A stretch of 64,000 nt of DNA from an uncultured Neomegalonema sp. (GCA_937911325.1 CALDSD010000092.1:82573-146572), one strand, 5' to 3'. Counted from the first letter of the stretch, positions 16,915-26,125 are shown. Numbers and translations: made by a program. The notes: generated from the sequence alone by a model not told the origin.

Positions 16915-17661
16915 ATGGCGGGGCATTCCAAATGGGCCAACATTCAGCACCGCAAAGGCCGGCAGGACGCGGCGCGGTCTAAGTTGTTCTCGAAGCTGTC
17001 GAAAGAGATCACTGTGGCGGCCAAGATGGGCGACCCGGATCCCGAGAAGAACCCGCGTCTGCGTCTCGCGGTGCGAGAGGCCAAGGCGAACTCGATGCCG
17101 AAGGACAATATCGAGCGGGCGATCAAGAAATCAGTCGCCGGAGACGGCGAGGAATATGAAGAGATCCGCTACGAAGGCTACGGCCCCGGCGGCGTGGCGC
17201 TGATCGTTGAAGCGCTAACCGACAATCGCAACCGCACCGCGTCGAACGTCCGTTCGACCTTCGGCAAGAACGGAGGCAACCTCGGGGAGACCGGTTCGGT
17301 GGGCTTCATGTTCGACCGTGTCGGTCAGATCCTCTATCCGGTGGATGCCGGCGACGCCGACACCATCATGGAAGCTGCGATCGAATCCGGCGCCGACGAC
17401 GTCGAAAGCTCGGAGGATGGGCACGCCATCTTCACCGCGGCCGAGGACTTGAACGAGGTTTCGACCGCGCTGGAGGCTGCGCTCGGCGAGCCGGAGTCCG
17501 CAAAGCTGATCTGGAAGCCGCAGAACACCAATCCCGTTGACGAGGACCAGGGGCGCACGTTGATGAAGCTCATCGAGGCGCTCGAAGACGACGACGATGT
17601 GCAAACCGTCACCGCCAATTTCGAGATGTCGGACGAAGTAATGGAGAAGCTCGCGAGCTGA
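16915..17661 (+). CDS. yebC: YebC/PmpR-family protein (TACO1 type)
   Basis: 248 aa. The signature N-terminus [20 protein letters not shown] is complete, followed by [28 protein letters not shown] and [20 protein letters not shown]. Members are described as transcriptional regulators or as translation factors helping ribosomes through difficult motifs. In many proteobacteria yebC sits beside ruvC-ruvAB, which are not in this window. A GGAGGT site precedes the ATG by 6 bases. Confidence 0.96.
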   Translation: MAGHSKWANIQHRKGRQDAARSKLFSKLSKEITVAAKMGDPDPEKNPRLRLAVREAKANSMPKDNIERAIKKSVAGDGEEYEEIRYEGYGPGGVALIVEALTDNRNRTASNVRSTFGKNGGNLGETGSVGFMFDRVGQILYPVDAGDADTIMEAAIESGADDVESSEDGHAIFTAAEDLNEVSTALEAALGEPESAKLIWKPQNTNPVDEDQGRTLMKLIEALEDDDDVQTVTANFEMSDEVMEKLAS

Positions 17662-17692
17662 TCCGCTCACTCAGTCTGCCCCGGGGGATGCG

Positions 17693-18616
17693 ATGACCTG
17701 GATCTCCCTGACGGTTCTCGGCCTTGTGGTTCTGGCGAACTTCGCGGTTTTGATCTGGCTGCTTCGTCGCCGCTGGCGACTGGGCGCGGGTTTCCTGGCG
17801 CTTCAGCTTCTGCTGCTGTTCTACGCGTTCTGGGTCGAGCCGCGGATGCTCTTGACCACGCGGCACGAGGTGGCCGTCACCGATCTGGTCGCGCCCGGTC
17901 GGATCGTCGCGATCGGCGACCCGCAACCGACGCGCCTGCATTGGTCGCCGCGACGCTTGCGCGCCGCCTTTGAAACGGCGCAGGCCGAAAAGCCCGATCT
18001 CGTCCTCTGGTTGGGAGACTACGCCTACGAACCGGGCTGGGCTCGAAGGCTGGGCCTGCTTGAGGCGCTTTTCGTCGAGCCGGCAGAGATCGCGCACGAA
18101 ATGGGTCGTCTCAAAGCGCCGATGGGCGCTTACGCGGTTCTGGGCAATCACGACTGGTGGTGGGACGGTTCGGAGATGTTCCGGCTGCTCGAGCAAAAGA
18201 GCGTGACCGTTCTGATAGACGACGCTGTCCGCGTAGAGCATCCGCGTTCAAAGGCCGCTCTGTGGATCGTCGGGCTGGACGATGTTTCGGCCCCCCGCGT
18301 GGCGGATATCCATGGCGCGCTTGCAAAGACAAACGACAGCGCGCCGACCATCTTGCTGTCGCACAGCCCGGACGTGTTTCCTGGCGTGCCTGACACGGTC
18401 GCGCTGACGCTGGCGGGACATACGCATGGTGGGCAAATCGTGCTGCCCGTGATCGGCCCTCTCGCAGTCCCGATCGAGAACCGCGCCTACGCCTACGGGC
18501 TGATCGAGGAAGACGATCGACGACTTTACGTGACGTCCGGGATCGGCGCCGCCATTGTTCCGCTTCGATTTGGGCGGCCGCCGGAGATCGTCGTGATCGA
18601 CCTTGTTCCCGAATAG
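17693..18616 (+). CDS. Membrane-anchored calcineurin-like phosphoesterase (YkuE/YaeI type)
   Basis: 307 aa. Two N-terminal hydrophobic helices (WISLTVLGLVVLANFAVLIW and a second to about residue 45) anchor it. The catalytic domain has RIVAIGDPQPTRLHW (metal-binding Asp), VLWLGDYAYEP (GDY), YAVLGNHDWWWDG (GNHD), ILLSHSPDVFP and LTLAGHTHGGQI (GHTHGG). YaeI/YkuE relatives act on phospholipid headgroups such as UDP-diacylglucosamine or lipid phosphates at the membrane; the substrate here is unknown. It ends 2 bases from the convergent DUF3775 gene. Confidence 0.88.
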   Translation: MTWISLTVLGLVVLANFAVLIWLLRRRWRLGAGFLALQLLLLFYAFWVEPRMLLTTRHEVAVTDLVAPGRIVAIGDPQPTRLHWSPRRLRAAFETAQAEKPDLVLWLGDYAYEPGWARRLGLLEALFVEPAEIAHEMGRLKAPMGAYAVLGNHDWWWDGSEMFRLLEQKSVTVLIDDAVRVEHPRSKAALWIVGLDDVSAPRVADIHGALAKTNDSAPTILLSHSPDVFPGVPDTVALTLAGHTHGGQIVLPVIGPLAVPIENRAYAYGLIEEDDRRLYVTSGIGAAIVPLRFGRPPEIVVIDLVPE

Positions 18617-18618
18617 GA

Positions 18619-19008
18619 TCAGGCGTCTTCGGCGATCCCGAGCTTGTTCATGCCCTCGAGCAGGTAATCCGACAGCAATGGCATCCCAAGAAGATAGACG
18701 GAGGTCTTGTTGACCCGCTCGTTCCGCGCAAGCTCGAACAGCTCTTCAAAGCTTTCACTGCCGCTACCTTCCTCTTCGGCTCGGCCGAGCCAGGCGAGGG
18801 CGACAAGCTCGATCTGCTGCCGTTCGTTGAGATCTTCGATCGCTGTCGTCATCTCTTCGAACACCGGGTCGTCGCCCCGGTCCTCCAAGATTGAGGCGAC
18901 TTGGTCCTCGTCGTTCGCATCGCCCGTCGAAACGTCTTTGACGTCGAACTCGTGGGCTTTGGTCACGAGCCAGTTCAGAAAATCCGACGAGAGTGTCAGC
19001 TCCGGCAT
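18619..19008 (-). CDS. DUF3775 family protein
   Basis: 129 aa, very acidic. Begins LTLSSDFLNWLVTKAHEFDV; the middle has NERQQIELVALAWLGRAE and the end has NKTSVYLLGMPLLSDYLLEG, all typical of this small alphaproteobacterial family of unknown function. Cytoplasmic, no catalytic motif visible. It stands alone between two genes on opposite strands. Confidence 0.72.
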   Translation of the reverse strand: MPELTLSSDFLNWLVTKAHEFDVKDVSTGDANDEDQVASILEDRGDDPVFEEMTTAIEDLNERQQIELVALAWLGRAEEEGSGSESFEELFELARNERVNKTSVYLLGMPLLSDYLLEGMNKLGIAEDA

Positions 19009-19101
19009 GCCGGCGTCCTCGCATTCAGTGAAACAACAGGTTCACTGTGGAGGCTCTGGATCGCGTAGACTTTGATCCAGATCCATTCTCGACGATCCGG
19101 C

Positions 19102-19695
19102 TCAGCTGATCCGAGAGCATTGCCGATCGAAGGCGTCCAATGCGATTGCGACGCTTCGTTCGAGCGTTTCGGGGTTCGGATGCGCTTGAGCGACGAGCCT
19201 TAAACCCTGGAACGTGACGATCAGGTACTGGGCGAGGGCTTGGGGATCCGACCCCGGAGCGATCGCGCCCTCCGCATGCGCATGCTCCAGACCCTCTCTG
19301 ATCGCTCCTTCAAGCGCCTCGAGCTTGCGTGCAAAGAAGAGTCGGGTCTCCGACTGGCCGGCGGCGCGCTCCGCGATCAGGTTTCCGATGAGGCAGCCTC
19401 TCGCACTCACCGGATCTTCGAGACCGGCCGCGACGCGCAACAACCTCTGAACGCCGTCCCGCAACGGACGCATCTCCATGGCTTCTTTGAAGCGCTGCAC
19501 CGAGTCCGCGCAATACGCGTCGACCGCCGCGCGCATCATCCCCTCTTTCGAGCCGAATGCGTTGTAAAGGCTGGACCGGTTCAACCCGGTCGCTTCGCTC
19601 AACTGGTCGAGGGACAGGCCGTCGAACCCGTACTGACGGAAAGCTGCGCGCAGACGGTCGAGCACGGTGGTTTCATCAAAGCTTCTTGGGCGCAT
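19102..19695 (-). CDS. TetR/AcrR-family transcriptional regulator
   Basis: 197 aa. The N-terminal helix-turn-helix is clear: VLDRLRAAFRQYGFDGLSLD, then SEATGLNRSSLYNAFGSKEG. The C-terminal ligand domain contains SARGCLIGNLIAERAA, as in regulators of the TetR_C_16/YcdC-like group. It is divergent from the aldolase gene with 211 bases between, so autoregulation and control of the aldolase are likely. Effector unknown. Confidence 0.88.
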   Translation of the reverse strand: MRPRSFDETTVLDRLRAAFRQYGFDGLSLDQLSEATGLNRSSLYNAFGSKEGMMRAAVDAYCADSVQRFKEAMEMRPLRDGVQRLLRVAAGLEDPVSARGCLIGNLIAERAAGQSETRLFFARKLEALEGAIREGLEHAHAEGAIAPGSDPQALAQYLIVTFQGLRLVAQAHPNPETLERSVAIALDAFDRQCSRIS

Positions 19696-19906
19696 CGGAG
19701 CTCTCGTCGTCGGGCGTTGTTCGCTTCAAACGCCGGCGATAGGTTGAATTATCGGCGAAAATTAGTCGCATGTAAAAGAAGCGACCGCCAATTGGCCGCT
19801 CAAACTAAAGTGATCCGATGCGCCGTAAGCGCTAACAGGCCGAAGCGTCGGCCTTGCGCCCTGGTCGAAAATGGATGTCGGCCAAACCGTCAAGGAGGTC
19901 TTTCTT

Positions 19907-20671
19907 ATGAGCCCAACTCCCCGCGAGAAGCTTGACCGTCTGATGCCGAACGTGCCGGCGAGAGGGTGTTGGCTGGGTCTGCCGTCCATTGTCACCGCCG
20001 AGATCATGGGGCGGGCGGGTTTTGACTTTGCGATCGCTGATCTGGAACACGGACCGTCTTCGGTCGAGACGGCGATGGGGCAGATGATCGCGTTGGCCGG
20101 CACGCCAACCGTCCCGGTGGTTCGCGTTCCTCAAGGAGGCGGACCGTGGATCAAGCGCGCGCTCGATATCGGGGCGCAGGTCGTCATCGTGCCTGCGGTT
20201 GAAAGCCCGGAGGAGGCCGTCGCCCATGTGGCCGCCTTCCGCTACGGGCCCGCGGGGCGTCGCGGCTGCGCCGCGCGGATCGTGCGCGCATCGGGGTATG
20301 GCGCTGATGACGACTACGTCGCTGAATGGAACGACACCGGGCTGTTGATTTGTCAGATCGAAAGCCCGGAAGCGCTGGAGCGAGCGGAAGAGATCGCGCG
20401 CGTCGATGGGGTCGATGGGTTGTTCTTTGGGCCCGCCGACTTTGCGACGATCGCAGGTTTTCCCGACGACGGAGAGTTGGAAGCGGCTTTTGATCGAATG
20501 TGCGTCGCAGCGCGCAAGCTGGGCAAGCTGACGGGGACTGTGCCCTTCGCACGCTTGACCGCGGCGGACCTTGTTCGCGCGAAAGTGGATATCGTCGCCG
20601 TCGCCTCGGACATTTCTATCTTGCGCAAGGGCGCTCAGGCCGTGCTGGACGATGCGGCGAGCGGTTTCTGA
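19907..20671 (+). CDS. HpcH/HpaI-family aldolase
   Basis: 254 aa class II (metal-dependent) pyruvate aldolase fold. Visible motifs: FDFAIADLEHGPSS (conserved Asp-x-Glu-His base), VVRVPQGGGPWIKRALDIGA, GCAARIVRASGYG, LLICQIESPEALERAEEIA (metal Glu) and VDGLFFGPADFATIAG (metal Asp). Such enzymes split 4-hydroxy-2-oxo acids or malyl-type substrates; the sequence alone does not fix which. ATG 19907 has a consensus AAGGAGGT 6 bases upstream. A divergent TetR regulator is next door. Confidence 0.85.
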   Translation: MSPTPREKLDRLMPNVPARGCWLGLPSIVTAEIMGRAGFDFAIADLEHGPSSVETAMGQMIALAGTPTVPVVRVPQGGGPWIKRALDIGAQVVIVPAVESPEEAVAHVAAFRYGPAGRRGCAARIVRASGYGADDDYVAEWNDTGLLICQIESPEALERAEEIARVDGVDGLFFGPADFATIAGFPDDGELEAAFDRMCVAARKLGKLTGTVPFARLTAADLVRAKVDIVAVASDISILRKGAQAVLDDAASGF

Positions 20672-20711
20672 AAATCAAAACGCCGCTTCGTCGGTCTGAC
20701 GAAACGGCGTT
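20671..20711 (-). terminator. Terminator of ctrA
   Basis: AACGCCG (20679-20685) plus TTCGTC pair with GACGAA plus CGGCGTT (20705-20711) around a GGTCT loop with one mismatch. On the minus strand the stem is followed by TTTTGATTTT, a good T-rich tail, so it ends ctrA transcription. On the plus strand, where the aldolase gene ends, no T-run follows. Confidence 0.8.
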
Positions 20712-20738
20712 CTGGGAAACGAAACGCTTGTGCGTCGT

Positions 20739-21479
20739 TCAGGCGTCGAGCGTGGCGGGGATCGCTTCGACCTCTTTGGTCGGGATCGGAGTGCCTTCTT
20801 CGCCTTCAGGATCGCGCAGCACGTAGCCGCGGCCCCAAACGGTTTCGATGTAGTTCTCGCCGCCGGTGGCGGTCGAAAGCTTTTTGCGGAGCTTACAGAT
20901 GAAGACGTCGATGATCTTCAGCTCGGGCTCGTCCAGACCGCCATAAAGGTGGTTCAGGAACATCTCTTTCGTGAGCGTCGTGCCCTTACGAAGGCTGAGC
21001 AGCTCGAGCATCTGGTACTCTTTGCCGGTCAGGTGAACGCGCTGGCTGTCGACTTCGACGGTCTTGGCGTCGAGGTTGACCTTGACCTTGCCGGTCGAAA
21101 TCACCGACTGGCTGTGTCCTTTGGAACGACGAATGATCGCGTGGATGCGTGCGATGAATTCTTCGCGGCTGAACGGCTTGGTCATGTAGTCGTCAGCGCC
21201 AAAGCCAAAGCCGCGGACTTTGTTCTCGGTGCTGGAAAGACCGGAAAGGATCAGGATCGGCGTGCCGATCTTCGAAACGCGCAGTTGCTTGAGCACGTCG
21301 TAACCGCTCATGTCCGGCAAGTTCAGGTCAAGAACAATGAGATCGTAATCGTAGATCTTGCCCAGATCGACGCCGTCTTCGCCCATATCTGTCTTGTCGA
21401 GCGTGAAGCCTTCTTGGCGCAACATCAGTTCGATGCTGCCGGCCATGCTCTTGTCGTCCTCAATCAATAGAATGCGCAT
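20739..21479 (-). CDS. ctrA: Cell-cycle response regulator CtrA
   Basis: 246 aa OmpR-type response regulator. The receiver domain starts [18 protein letters not shown]; the phospho-acceptor is Asp51 in [15 protein letters not shown], as in Caulobacter CtrA, with LILSGLSS and [13 protein letters not shown] further on. The winged-helix domain has [17 protein letters not shown], then [14 protein letters not shown] and [12 protein letters not shown]. CtrA controls replication, division and motility genes by binding TTAA-type boxes. The start at 21479 is fixed by the universal N-terminus. Next upstream gene on the same strand is sciP, its known partner in Caulobacter. The C-terminal tail is acidic and alanine-rich, as usual for CtrA. 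Confidence 0.97.
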   Translation of the reverse strand: MRILLIEDDKSMAGSIELMLRQEGFTLDKTDMGEDGVDLGKIYDYDLIVLDLNLPDMSGYDVLKQLRVSKIGTPILILSGLSSTENKVRGFGFGADDYMTKPFSREEFIARIHAIIRRSKGHSQSVISTGKVKVNLDAKTVEVDSQRVHLTGKEYQMLELLSLRKGTTLTKEMFLNHLYGGLDEPELKIIDVFICKLRKKLSTATGGENYIETVWGRGYVLRDPEGEEGTPIPTKEVEAIPATLDA

Positions 21480-21758
21480 CTCGTTCCCTCGCGGTGCGTC
21501 GTTAGAAACATCGTTAATGAAACTAGATGTAAAAAGTAAACAATTCCCTGACTGGTGAACGCACTTTTCACCACAATAGACGCTAAAAAAGCGACGGTGC
21601 AGGACAATATATGGACGAGGCGCGGACGAGTCCCGCGGAAATGCGCTCATGTCAAAACCCGAGATCTGCGCTGAGATCCCGGGCATGAGACAAAAGGCCA
21701 GTGTCAAGCGAGGGCGGGCGCCCGCCGAAAGCGCGCGCTCTGAAGCGTCGCGAGCTCG
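21480..21758 (-). promoter_or_regulatory. ctrA upstream region with GANTC site
   Basis: 279 bases between sciP and ctrA with no gene. A GAGTC (GANTC) site at 21628-21632, about 150 bases before the ctrA ATG, is a possible CcrM methylation switch like the one in the Caulobacter ctrA P1 promoter. A run with TTAG and TTAA half-sites about 8 bases apart lies nearer the gene (about 21499-21515), a poor match to a CtrA box (which needs 7). The exact promoter is not resolved. Confidence 0.45.
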
Positions 21759-22037
21759 CTAGAGCTTGTTGCGGTATTTTTGCAGTCGTGTCGTCCGCAG
21801 TCCTTGAATGCCGAAGCGTTCGATGGCGCGCGACCACGTGTGGTACTCCTCTTCGGAGATACCGTAAATTTCAAGAGCTTCTTCAAGGGTGATGAGTCCG
21901 CCGCGCACGGCAGCGACCACTTCAGCCTTGCGGCGGATCACCCACCGCTTCGTGTCGGTCGGGGGCAGATCTGCTTTTGTCAGACGCTGACCGTCTGGAC
22001 CGATTACATATTCCACAGCGTTTTCGTTTTCCGTCAT
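21759..22037 (-). CDS. sciP: DUF1153 protein, SciP-type inhibitor of CtrA
   Basis: 92 aa. Matches the SciP/DUF1153 family: YVIGPDGQRLTKADLPP, then TKRWVIRRKAEVVAAVRGG, a helix-turn-helix (TLEEALEIYGISEEEYHTW) and a basic tail RTTRLQKYRNKL. In Caulobacter SciP binds CtrA and DNA to block CtrA-dependent transcription late in the cycle. Here it lies 279 bases upstream of ctrA on the same strand, which is not the case in Caulobacter. A long AT-rich region precedes it. Confidence 0.9.
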   Translation of the reverse strand: MTENENAVEYVIGPDGQRLTKADLPPTDTKRWVIRRKAEVVAAVRGGLITLEEALEIYGISEEEYHTWSRAIERFGIQGLRTTRLQKYRNKL

Positions 22038-22284
22038 AGCACCAGAGGCCTTATCTGTCTCAACCCCACCGAGACATTAGCTGGCATCTATTAAAAAAAA
22101 GTCATCGACGCGTGTAAAGATTTTGGGAACATTCGTAAATTCAATATTTCTTGCCTTTTATATTTAATTAAACTTGATTTACACAAGTAATAATCAATTT
22201 TACGCAAATAATTGAGGAAGTGATCCACTGCCCGCGATGCTGATCGCCATTGCGCTTTGAACAGGAGGCGTTATGTAGCGATCG
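22038..22284. promoter_or_regulatory. AT-rich divergent region between sciP and mnmA
   Basis: About 22085-22225 is strikingly AT-rich for this genome, with an A-run near 22092, the palindrome TTTAATTAAA (22163-22172), and CAATT/AATTG arms flanking TTTACGCAAAT (about 22195-22213). It should hold the sciP promoter and the mnmA promoter. No perfect TTAA-N7-TTAA CtrA box was found. No gene is visible. Confidence 0.45.
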
Positions 22285-23493
22285 ATGACACGTGTATTAG
22301 AAAGTTACGAGGCCGGCCTGGGTCCGGATCCAGGCTCCGAGCCGACGATCGCCGCGAACTCGCTGGGCTTTGAAAAGCCTGTCGTGGAGACACGGGTCGT
22401 GGCGGCCATGTCTGGCGGCGTGGATAGTTCCGTCGTCGCCGCGATGCTGGCGCGCGAAGGGTATGACGTCGTCGGCCTGACGATGCAGCTTTATGATCAC
22501 GGAGCGGCGCTCGCCAAGAAAGGCGCATGTTGCGCGGGGCGCGACATCCACGACGCACGTCGGGTCGCCGAGGCGATGAACTTCCCTCACTACGTGTTGG
22601 ATTACGAGAACATATTTAAAAACAGTGTGATGGACGAGTTTGCCGACAGCTACCTCGCCGGAGCCACGCCGATCCCGTGCATTCGATGCAATGAACGCGT
22701 AAAGTTCAAGGATCTGCTGGAGACCGCCAAGGATCTTGCAGCGGATTGTTTGGCCACCGGGCATTACGTGCAGCGTATGAGGGGGCCGAACGGGCCAGAG
22801 CTTCATCGCGGCGCCGATCCCGCGCGGGATCAGTCTTACTTCCTGTTCACGACGACTCGTGAGCAGCTCGATTATCTGCGGTTCCCCTTGGGGCATCTGA
22901 CCAGCAAAGCGGAGACCCGGGCCCTTGCCGCCGAGTTCGATCTCGCTGTCGCGGACAAGCCTGATAGCCAAGACATCTGTTTCGTGCCGCAGGGCCGTTA
23001 TGCCGACGTTATTGAGAAACTTCGGCCAGGCTCTGCGGAACCCGGTGAGATCGTGCATCTCGACGGTCGTGTTTTAGGCCCGCATCGCGGCGTGCTTCAT
23101 TACACAATTGGCCAACGGCGCGGGCTTGGCGTCGGCGATCCCGAAAACCCGGGCGAACCCCTCTATGTCGTGAAGCTTGATGCGGAGCGGCGGCATGTGA
23201 TCGTCGGACCTCGTGACGCGCTCGCGACGCGCGAGGCGCCGGTCGCCGAAATCAACTGGATCGGAGACGGCGATTTCCTGGCCGATGCGCCGATCCGGGG
23301 GTGGGAAGCAGAGGTGAAGGTGCGTTCGACCCGCCCGCCAAGGCCGGCGCGCATCCATCCGACCGGTCCAACCTCTGCGAGAGTCGAGCTTCTTGAAGCC
23401 GAGGAAGGGGTCGCGCCGGGTCAGGCTTGCGTGTTTTACGGCGGCGCAAGCGGATCGCGTGTGCTGGGCGGCGGCTGGATCCAGCGGCGCTAG
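22285..23493 (+). CDS. mnmA: tRNA-specific 2-thiouridylase
   Basis: 402 aa. Thiolates U34 of Lys, Glu and Gln tRNAs using ATP. The PP-loop is [16 protein letters not shown] (residues about 40-55). Catalytic cysteines are C135 ([14 protein letters not shown]) and C232 ([11 protein letters not shown]), equivalent to E. coli C102 and C199. The protein has about 30 extra N-terminal residues compared with E. coli MnmA. The start is unusual: a consensus AGGAGG (22263-22268) is correctly spaced for an ATG at 22273 that is immediately followed by TAG; the chosen ATG 22285 lies 12 bases further on. It converges on the next gene with a 4-base overlap. Confidence 0.94.
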   Translation: MTRVLESYEAGLGPDPGSEPTIAANSLGFEKPVVETRVVAAMSGGVDSSVVAAMLAREGYDVVGLTMQLYDHGAALAKKGACCAGRDIHDARRVAEAMNFPHYVLDYENIFKNSVMDEFADSYLAGATPIPCIRCNERVKFKDLLETAKDLAADCLATGHYVQRMRGPNGPELHRGADPARDQSYFLFTTTREQLDYLRFPLGHLTSKAETRALAAEFDLAVADKPDSQDICFVPQGRYADVIEKLRPGSAEPGEIVHLDGRVLGPHRGVLHYTIGQRRGLGVGDPENPGEPLYVVKLDAERRHVIVGPRDALATREAPVAEINWIGDGDFLADAPIRGWEAEVKVRSTRPPRPARIHPTGPTSARVELLEAEEGVAPGQACVFYGGASGSRVLGGGWIQRR

Positions 23494-23804
23494 AAATCGG
23501 GGCGCGCGCGGCGTCTCCCGGTGCGGCGTCCGCCACGCGCCGACGCGTCCATCCCTTGTCGTTGGTTCAAGCCTTCCAAGAGCACGTGTCGCATGGGATG
23601 GTCCGCCGGCTCATCCGCATGGCGCTCCAAGAGGGCTTGTAAGAGTGCGGCGTGATCAGCCTCTCCACCATGACCGAGCGCCCAGTCCAGGAAGATCGAG
23701 CGGCAGTCGGGCTCGGTGATGCCGTCGATCCGAAAAGCTTCGCGGATCAAACCCCGTGGGTCCGGCTCGATTTTCGTTCCTTTAGGGTTCGTCTCGGTTG
23801 TCAT
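23490..23804 (-). CDS. Small conserved hypothetical protein
   Basis: 104 aa, cytoplasmic. It has a compact helical core, [20 protein letters not shown], then [20 protein letters not shown], and a basic C-terminal tail ([14 protein letters not shown]). The length and the FLDWAL helix suggest a conserved alphaproteobacterial unknown, but I do not recognise the family with certainty. Its stop overlaps the mnmA stop by 4 bases. It has its own upstream region of 217 bases shared with the divergent cytochrome c' gene. Confidence 0.6.
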   Translation of the reverse strand: MTTETNPKGTKIEPDPRGLIREAFRIDGITEPDCRSIFLDWALGHGGEADHAALLQALLERHADEPADHPMRHVLLEGLNQRQGMDASARGGRRTGRRRARPDF

Positions 23805-24021
23805 TGAGGGTGCTCTTAAGTTGCCGTCCCGCGGGAGTTAGAACAGACAGCCTTCACGGCAATTCCAGTGTTCAATTTTGCCTGATCGCAGCGATTGTTT
23901 CGAAACCGTCACTGTTCTTCCCACTCATTCGCTCCACCTCCATTCAGGCGGTCAAGACGGCGATAGCCGGGACCGGCCTTAGCCAGGACAGAGCCTTGTC
24001 CAGCCATGAAAGGAGATCACT

Positions 24022-24489
24022 TTGAAAACTCTTGTGAAAGCGACCCTGATCGTCGCCGCTGCGACTGCGATGGCCTCGCCAGCGCTTTCGGATCCGCTTG
24101 AAGACGCGATCACCGCCCGGCGCGGCTATTATCAAGTGATCCTTTCAAACTTCGGGCCGATTGTCGGAATGGCGAAAGGCGCTGTCGAATACGATGCTGA
24201 AAAGGCGGCGACATTCGCGAACACCCTGCAGACGCTCAGCATGCTGAACAACGGTCACATGTGGCCGGCCGGTTCGGACAATGCGGCGATGGACGGCAAA
24301 CCCCGCGCGCTGCCCAAGATCTGGGAGGACTTCCCCGGCGTGCAGGAGAAAGGTCAGGCTTGGGCGGCTGCGGTCGGCGAGTTGGCGAGCGTTGCGGGCG
24401 ACGGCCTCGACGCGCTCAGATCGAAGGTCGGCGCGGTCGGCGAGTCCTGCGGGGCGTGTCACGACACATACCGAGCCAAGAGCTTCTAG
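24022..24489 (+). CDS. Cytochrome c' (periplasmic)
   Basis: 155 aa with a TTG start that has AGGAG 6 bases upstream. Signal peptide to about residue 23 (LVKATLIVAAATAMASPALS). The mature four-helix protein has DAITARRGYYQVILSNFGP at the start and the C-terminal heme site C143-G-A-C146-H147 (GESCGACHDTYR). Cytochromes c' bind NO or CO and help resist nitrosative stress. The b-type cytochrome that follows 20 bases downstream is a common operon partner and probably its electron donor. Confidence 0.93.
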   Translation: MKTLVKATLIVAAATAMASPALSDPLEDAITARRGYYQVILSNFGPIVGMAKGAVEYDAEKAATFANTLQTLSMLNNGHMWPAGSDNAAMDGKPRALPKIWEDFPGVQEKGQAWAAAVGELASVAGDGLDALRSKVGAVGESCGACHDTYRAKSF

Positions 24490-24509
24490 ACGCCAGTTGG
24501 AGATCGAAC

Positions 24510-25151
24510 GTGAGTGAAGAGGGCGTCACCCCGACCGAGCTGCGGCGAGTTTGGGATCTCCCAACCCGTCTGTTTCACTGGTCGTTGGCGACTTGTGTCG
24601 CCGTCGGCTGGTATCTCGGCGAGTATCGAGGCTTTGACACGATCGAGCTCCACTTCTTTTTCGGTTATGCGATCGGCGGACTTGTGGCGTTCCGGATCCT
24701 CTGGGGGTTCGTTGGCGCGCCGGCGTCTCGATTGTCGGCGCTCTTGGTCTCGCCAGCGACGCTTCTGAACTACCTTCGAGAGATTGGAAAGCCGCGCCCC
24801 AGCTATTGGGCGGGGCACGCGCCGCTGGGGTCGTTGTCGGTGCTGGCTCTGCTCGCGTTGTTGGCGGTTCAGGCGACCACCGGTCTGTTCATCGAAGACG
24901 ACGCGTTGTTCGCCGGAGGGCCATTGTCAGGCAGCGTGGATGCAAAGACGCAGGGCACGCTCGCGCAGATCCATTTCATCGGCTCCAGGTTGATCCTGGC
25001 GATGGTGGCGCTCCATCTGCTGGCGATCGCTTTCTACTCGATTTGGAAGGAAGAGGATCTCATCGGTCCCATGATCAGCGGCTGGAAAAAAGTCCGGACG
25101 GATCACAAGGCGGCGTCGAACGAGGCTACGTCGACCGACGCCGCGGATTAG
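24510..25151 (+). CDS. Cytochrome b561 family, partner of cytochrome c'
   Basis: 213 aa from a GTG with GGAG 7 bases upstream. Four membrane helices with heme-ligand histidines: VWDLPTRLFHWSLATCVAVG, ELHFFFGYAIGGLVAFR, IHFIGSRLILAMVALHLLAI. The motif WDLPTRLFHW is typical of the small b561 subunits linked to cytochrome c' or to Ni/Fe hydrogenases. It likely oxidises ubiquinol and feeds electrons to the periplasmic cytochrome c'. It converges on the thiY gene with 4 bases between stops. Confidence 0.9.
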   Translation: MSEEGVTPTELRRVWDLPTRLFHWSLATCVAVGWYLGEYRGFDTIELHFFFGYAIGGLVAFRILWGFVGAPASRLSALLVSPATLLNYLREIGKPRPSYWAGHAPLGSLSVLALLALLAVQATTGLFIEDDALFAGGPLSGSVDAKTQGTLAQIHFIGSRLILAMVALHLLAIAFYSIWKEEDLIGPMISGWKKVRTDHKAASNEATSTDAAD

Positions 25152-25155
25152 CGCG

Positions 25156-26109
25156 TTACTCGGCGCCGAGATCGATGGCGACATCCGCCGCCGTCTGCGG
25201 CGCGTCGATCAGCTTGTTCTCCGCCAGAAACTCGGAGAACGCCGCATAGCGCCGGTGATCCAGCGCCATCGGCCGCAGCGAAAAGCGCGGCAAGGTGTCG
25301 AACCAGGCGCGTTCGTTCAATTCGTCTTGCAGCTCGGCCGACGTGGCGCGGAACATCTCCCAGGTTTCTTGCGGATGATTGATCATGTACTGCGTCGCCT
25401 TCTCGGTCGCGCGTAAGAACCGCACCAGCACATCGCGACGGGTATTGAGCGGATCGACGAGCTTGGTGTTGGTCACATAGATCAACTCGTCATAGACCGG
25501 CACGCCTTCCTCTTCGGGGTAGAAGCAGCGGCCTTCGACCCCTTCAATCCGCATTTGCGTCAGTTCAAAGTTCCGGAAGGCGCCGATGACCGCGTCGACC
25601 TGGCCTGACATCACCGCCGGCGACAGCGACCAGTTCACATTGATCAGTTCGATGTCTTCGGGCGTTAAACCATGCGGTTTCAGCATTGCGGTCATCAGCG
25701 CCTCTTCGACCCCGGCGACTGAATAGCCGACTTTTCCGCCTTTCAGATCTGCGATGCTTTTGATCGGGCCTTCGGCCTTGACGAGCAGACAGTTCAGCGG
25801 CGTGGCGACGAGCGTGCCGATCCGGACAAGCGGCAGACCCTCCGCCACCTGCAAATGGAGTTGCGGCTGATAGGAAATCGCGATGTCGGCCTCGCCGGCG
25901 GCAACCAACTTTGGCGGTAGGGACGGGTCGGACGGCGCTGTGATCTCGACCTCGAGGTTCTCTTCGGCGAAGTACCCTTTCTCCTGAGCAATGATCAGCG
26001 GCCCGTGATCTGGATTGACGAACCAGTCGAGCAAAACACTCACACGGTCTTGCGAGAGCGCGGGCGACGCGAGGAGCGACAGGGTCGCGGCGAGAAGAAG
26101 CTTCTTCAT
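25156..26109 (-). CDS. thiY: ABC transporter substrate-binding protein, HMP/thiamine-precursor type
   Basis: 317 aa THI5/NMT1-like periplasmic binding protein. Signal peptide LLLAATLSLLASPALSQ. Then RVSVLLDWFVNPDHGPLIIA, a hallmark of ThiY proteins, EKGYFAEENLEVEI, GEADIAISYQPQLHLQ and NWSLSPAVMSGQVDAVIG. Last gene of a three-gene transporter whose leader is a TPP riboswitch, so the ligand is a pyrimidine precursor (HMP or formylaminopyrimidine) rather than a sulfonate. ATG 26109 is preceded by an AGGA site. Confidence 0.9.
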   Translation of the reverse strand: MKKLLLAATLSLLASPALSQDRVSVLLDWFVNPDHGPLIIAQEKGYFAEENLEVEITAPSDPSLPPKLVAAGEADIAISYQPQLHLQVAEGLPLVRIGTLVATPLNCLLVKAEGPIKSIADLKGGKVGYSVAGVEEALMTAMLKPHGLTPEDIELINVNWSLSPAVMSGQVDAVIGAFRNFELTQMRIEGVEGRCFYPEEEGVPVYDELIYVTNTKLVDPLNTRRDVLVRFLRATEKATQYMINHPQETWEMFRATSAELQDELNERAWFDTLPRFSLRPMALDHRRYAAFSEFLAENKLIDAPQTAADVAIDLGAE

Positions 26110-26125
26110 GAGGTGTCCTTTTCGA

